Assembly (NCBI GenBank): GCA_963669405.2
Contig: CAXXHF010000003.1
Coordinates: 424,338 to 488,337 of the forward strand
Reading direction: 5' to 3'
Source: Aureisphaera sp963669405
Lineage (GTDB): Bacteria > Bacteroidota > Bacteroidia > Flavobacteriales > Flavobacteriaceae
Length of the DNA: 64,000 bases
Below, piece by piece: positions 63,460 through 64,000 of the stretch. Position numbers and translations under genes: made by a program. Below the pieces are notes generated by a model. It searched no databases. It had not been told where the DNA came from and worked only from the letters and a program-made list of their open reading frames with translations. The first letter of the stretch is position 1, and each line of letters opens with the position of its first letter.

Positions 63460-64000
63460 ATGAAAAGGATACAACTACTCAACTGGATGCTTGTTGCCCT
63501 ATTAGCATTTGGTTTTACTGCCTGTGACAATGAACCGCTTGAAGGTCAATTTGTTTCTGAAGAGGAAGGAAATACGGCTGAAGAAGGCCAGTTTATTGCT
63601 ACCGTTGGGGCCGATGAATTTGTTGCGGATATTGTAAACGCAACTTATGTAACATCTACCGATATTATTTTAATCAATGGTGTGAAATCCAATGGTGAGG
63701 TAATAACCCTAAGTGTGGGAACTCCTGCGGTCGGTATTTTTAGCCTTACTGCCACAAATGCAACTCCTAATAGTGGAACTTACTTCCCAGTAGAAGGAAA
63801 TTTTTATTTTACGGAAGGCATTAATGGAGGGACAGGACAGTTGGAAATTACTGAGTTTGATCAGGACGCACAAACAGTTTCGGGAACATTCAGCTTTCTA
63901 GGAGTTCGCGAACAATTGGATGCCAATGGAGATCCCGTATTGGATAGCTCAGGAAACCCATTGTATGAATCCAGAACTATCTCCGATGGTGCTTTCAATA
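63460..64000 (+). CDS. DUF6252-like lipoprotein, truncated by window end
   Basis: The ATG at 63460 opens a frame to the window edge, 180 codons. Signal with lipobox FTAC (Cys24), followed by an acidic spacer and a beta-rich domain (ATVGADEFVADIVNATYVTSTDIILINGVKSNGEVITLSVG). Matches the small flavobacterial DUF6252-like lipoproteins. C-terminus not in the window. Confidence 0.7.
   Translation, partial: MKRIQLLNWMLVALLAFGFTACDNEPLEGQFVSEEEGNTAEEGQFIATVGADEFVADIVNATYVTSTDIILINGVKSNGEVITLSVGTPAVGIFSLTATNATPNSGTYFPVEGNFYFTEGINGGTGQLEITEFDQDAQTVSGTFSFLGVREQLDANGDPVLDSSGNPLYESRTISDGAFN

Noticed and set aside
1..64000. CRISPR array, tRNA, rRNA, integrase or insertion sequence
   Set aside because: No direct repeats with regular spacers, no tRNA cloverleaf, and no transposase or integrase motif was seen; reading by eye could miss a single diverged tRNA.

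Overview
The window is a stretch of chromosome from a member of the Flavobacteriaceae (Bacteroidota); genus cannot be fixed from sequence reading. Evidence: AT-rich DNA, TAnnTTTG-type -7 promoter boxes, a PorX-type response regulator (type IX secretion), an LpxC-FabZ fusion, a CBM9/DUF5916 outer-membrane protein, many short lipoproteins with family-typical signals, and the serA-serC-acyl-CoA reductase/ferredoxin neighbourhood. No rRNA, tRNA, CRISPR, transposase or phage genes were seen. Most of the window is ordinary housekeeping sequence.

Layout. 1-2.3 kb: a large protein with a TIR-like (SHRW) domain, running off the left edge. 2.5-6.4 kb: DUF2400, LolD-like ATPase and CBM9/DUF5916 protein. 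6.5-9.7 kb: msrA, folE, small membrane proteins and lipoproteins, a TonB-receptor C-terminal remnant and a DUF937 protein. 9.7-13.4 kb: serine biosynthesis (serA, serC), a LuxC-type acyl-CoA reductase and a divergent ferredoxin. 13.4-19.7 kb: unknown lipoproteins, two tandem alpha/beta hydrolases, ychF. 19.9-24.9 kb: parE, parC, mscL. 24.9-32.4 kb: a PLP-dependent decarboxylase, an XRE regulator divergent from an M14 peptidase-Lrp-DinB series, aroB, proline dehydrogenase. 32.4-37.4 kb: a VWA/TonB-plug/TPR protein, a CarboxypepD_reg protein, alanine dehydrogenase. 37.5-41.9 kb: a palindromic repeat and two tandem TPR-TM-AraC regulators. 42-50.8 kb: tsaE, porX, HD hydrolase, lpxD, lpxC/fabZ, lpxA, efp, a second LpxD-like gene. 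50.8-58 kb: sucD, fabG, a VWA-like membrane protein, prohibitin, aroQ, lpdA. 58-64 kb: YceI, two msrB genes, M48 peptidase, UMF1-type MFS and a partial lipoprotein.

Two themes stand out. First, at least six otherwise well conserved genes or coding segments are broken by single-base changes, nearly all in short homopolymers (parC twice, mscL, the PLP decarboxylase, a 71-residue lipoprotein and the second msrB). Since parC is essential, these are most simply sequencing errors, and the genes are annotated here at full length. Second, the 293-bp gap between the XRE regulator and the M14 peptidase carries six copies (five exact, one with one mismatch) of a TTAC-N4-GTAA palindrome, a dense operator array that predicts a defined regulon. 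The TIR-like protein at the left edge is the best candidate for an accessory, possibly immune, function, but its neighbours lie outside the window.
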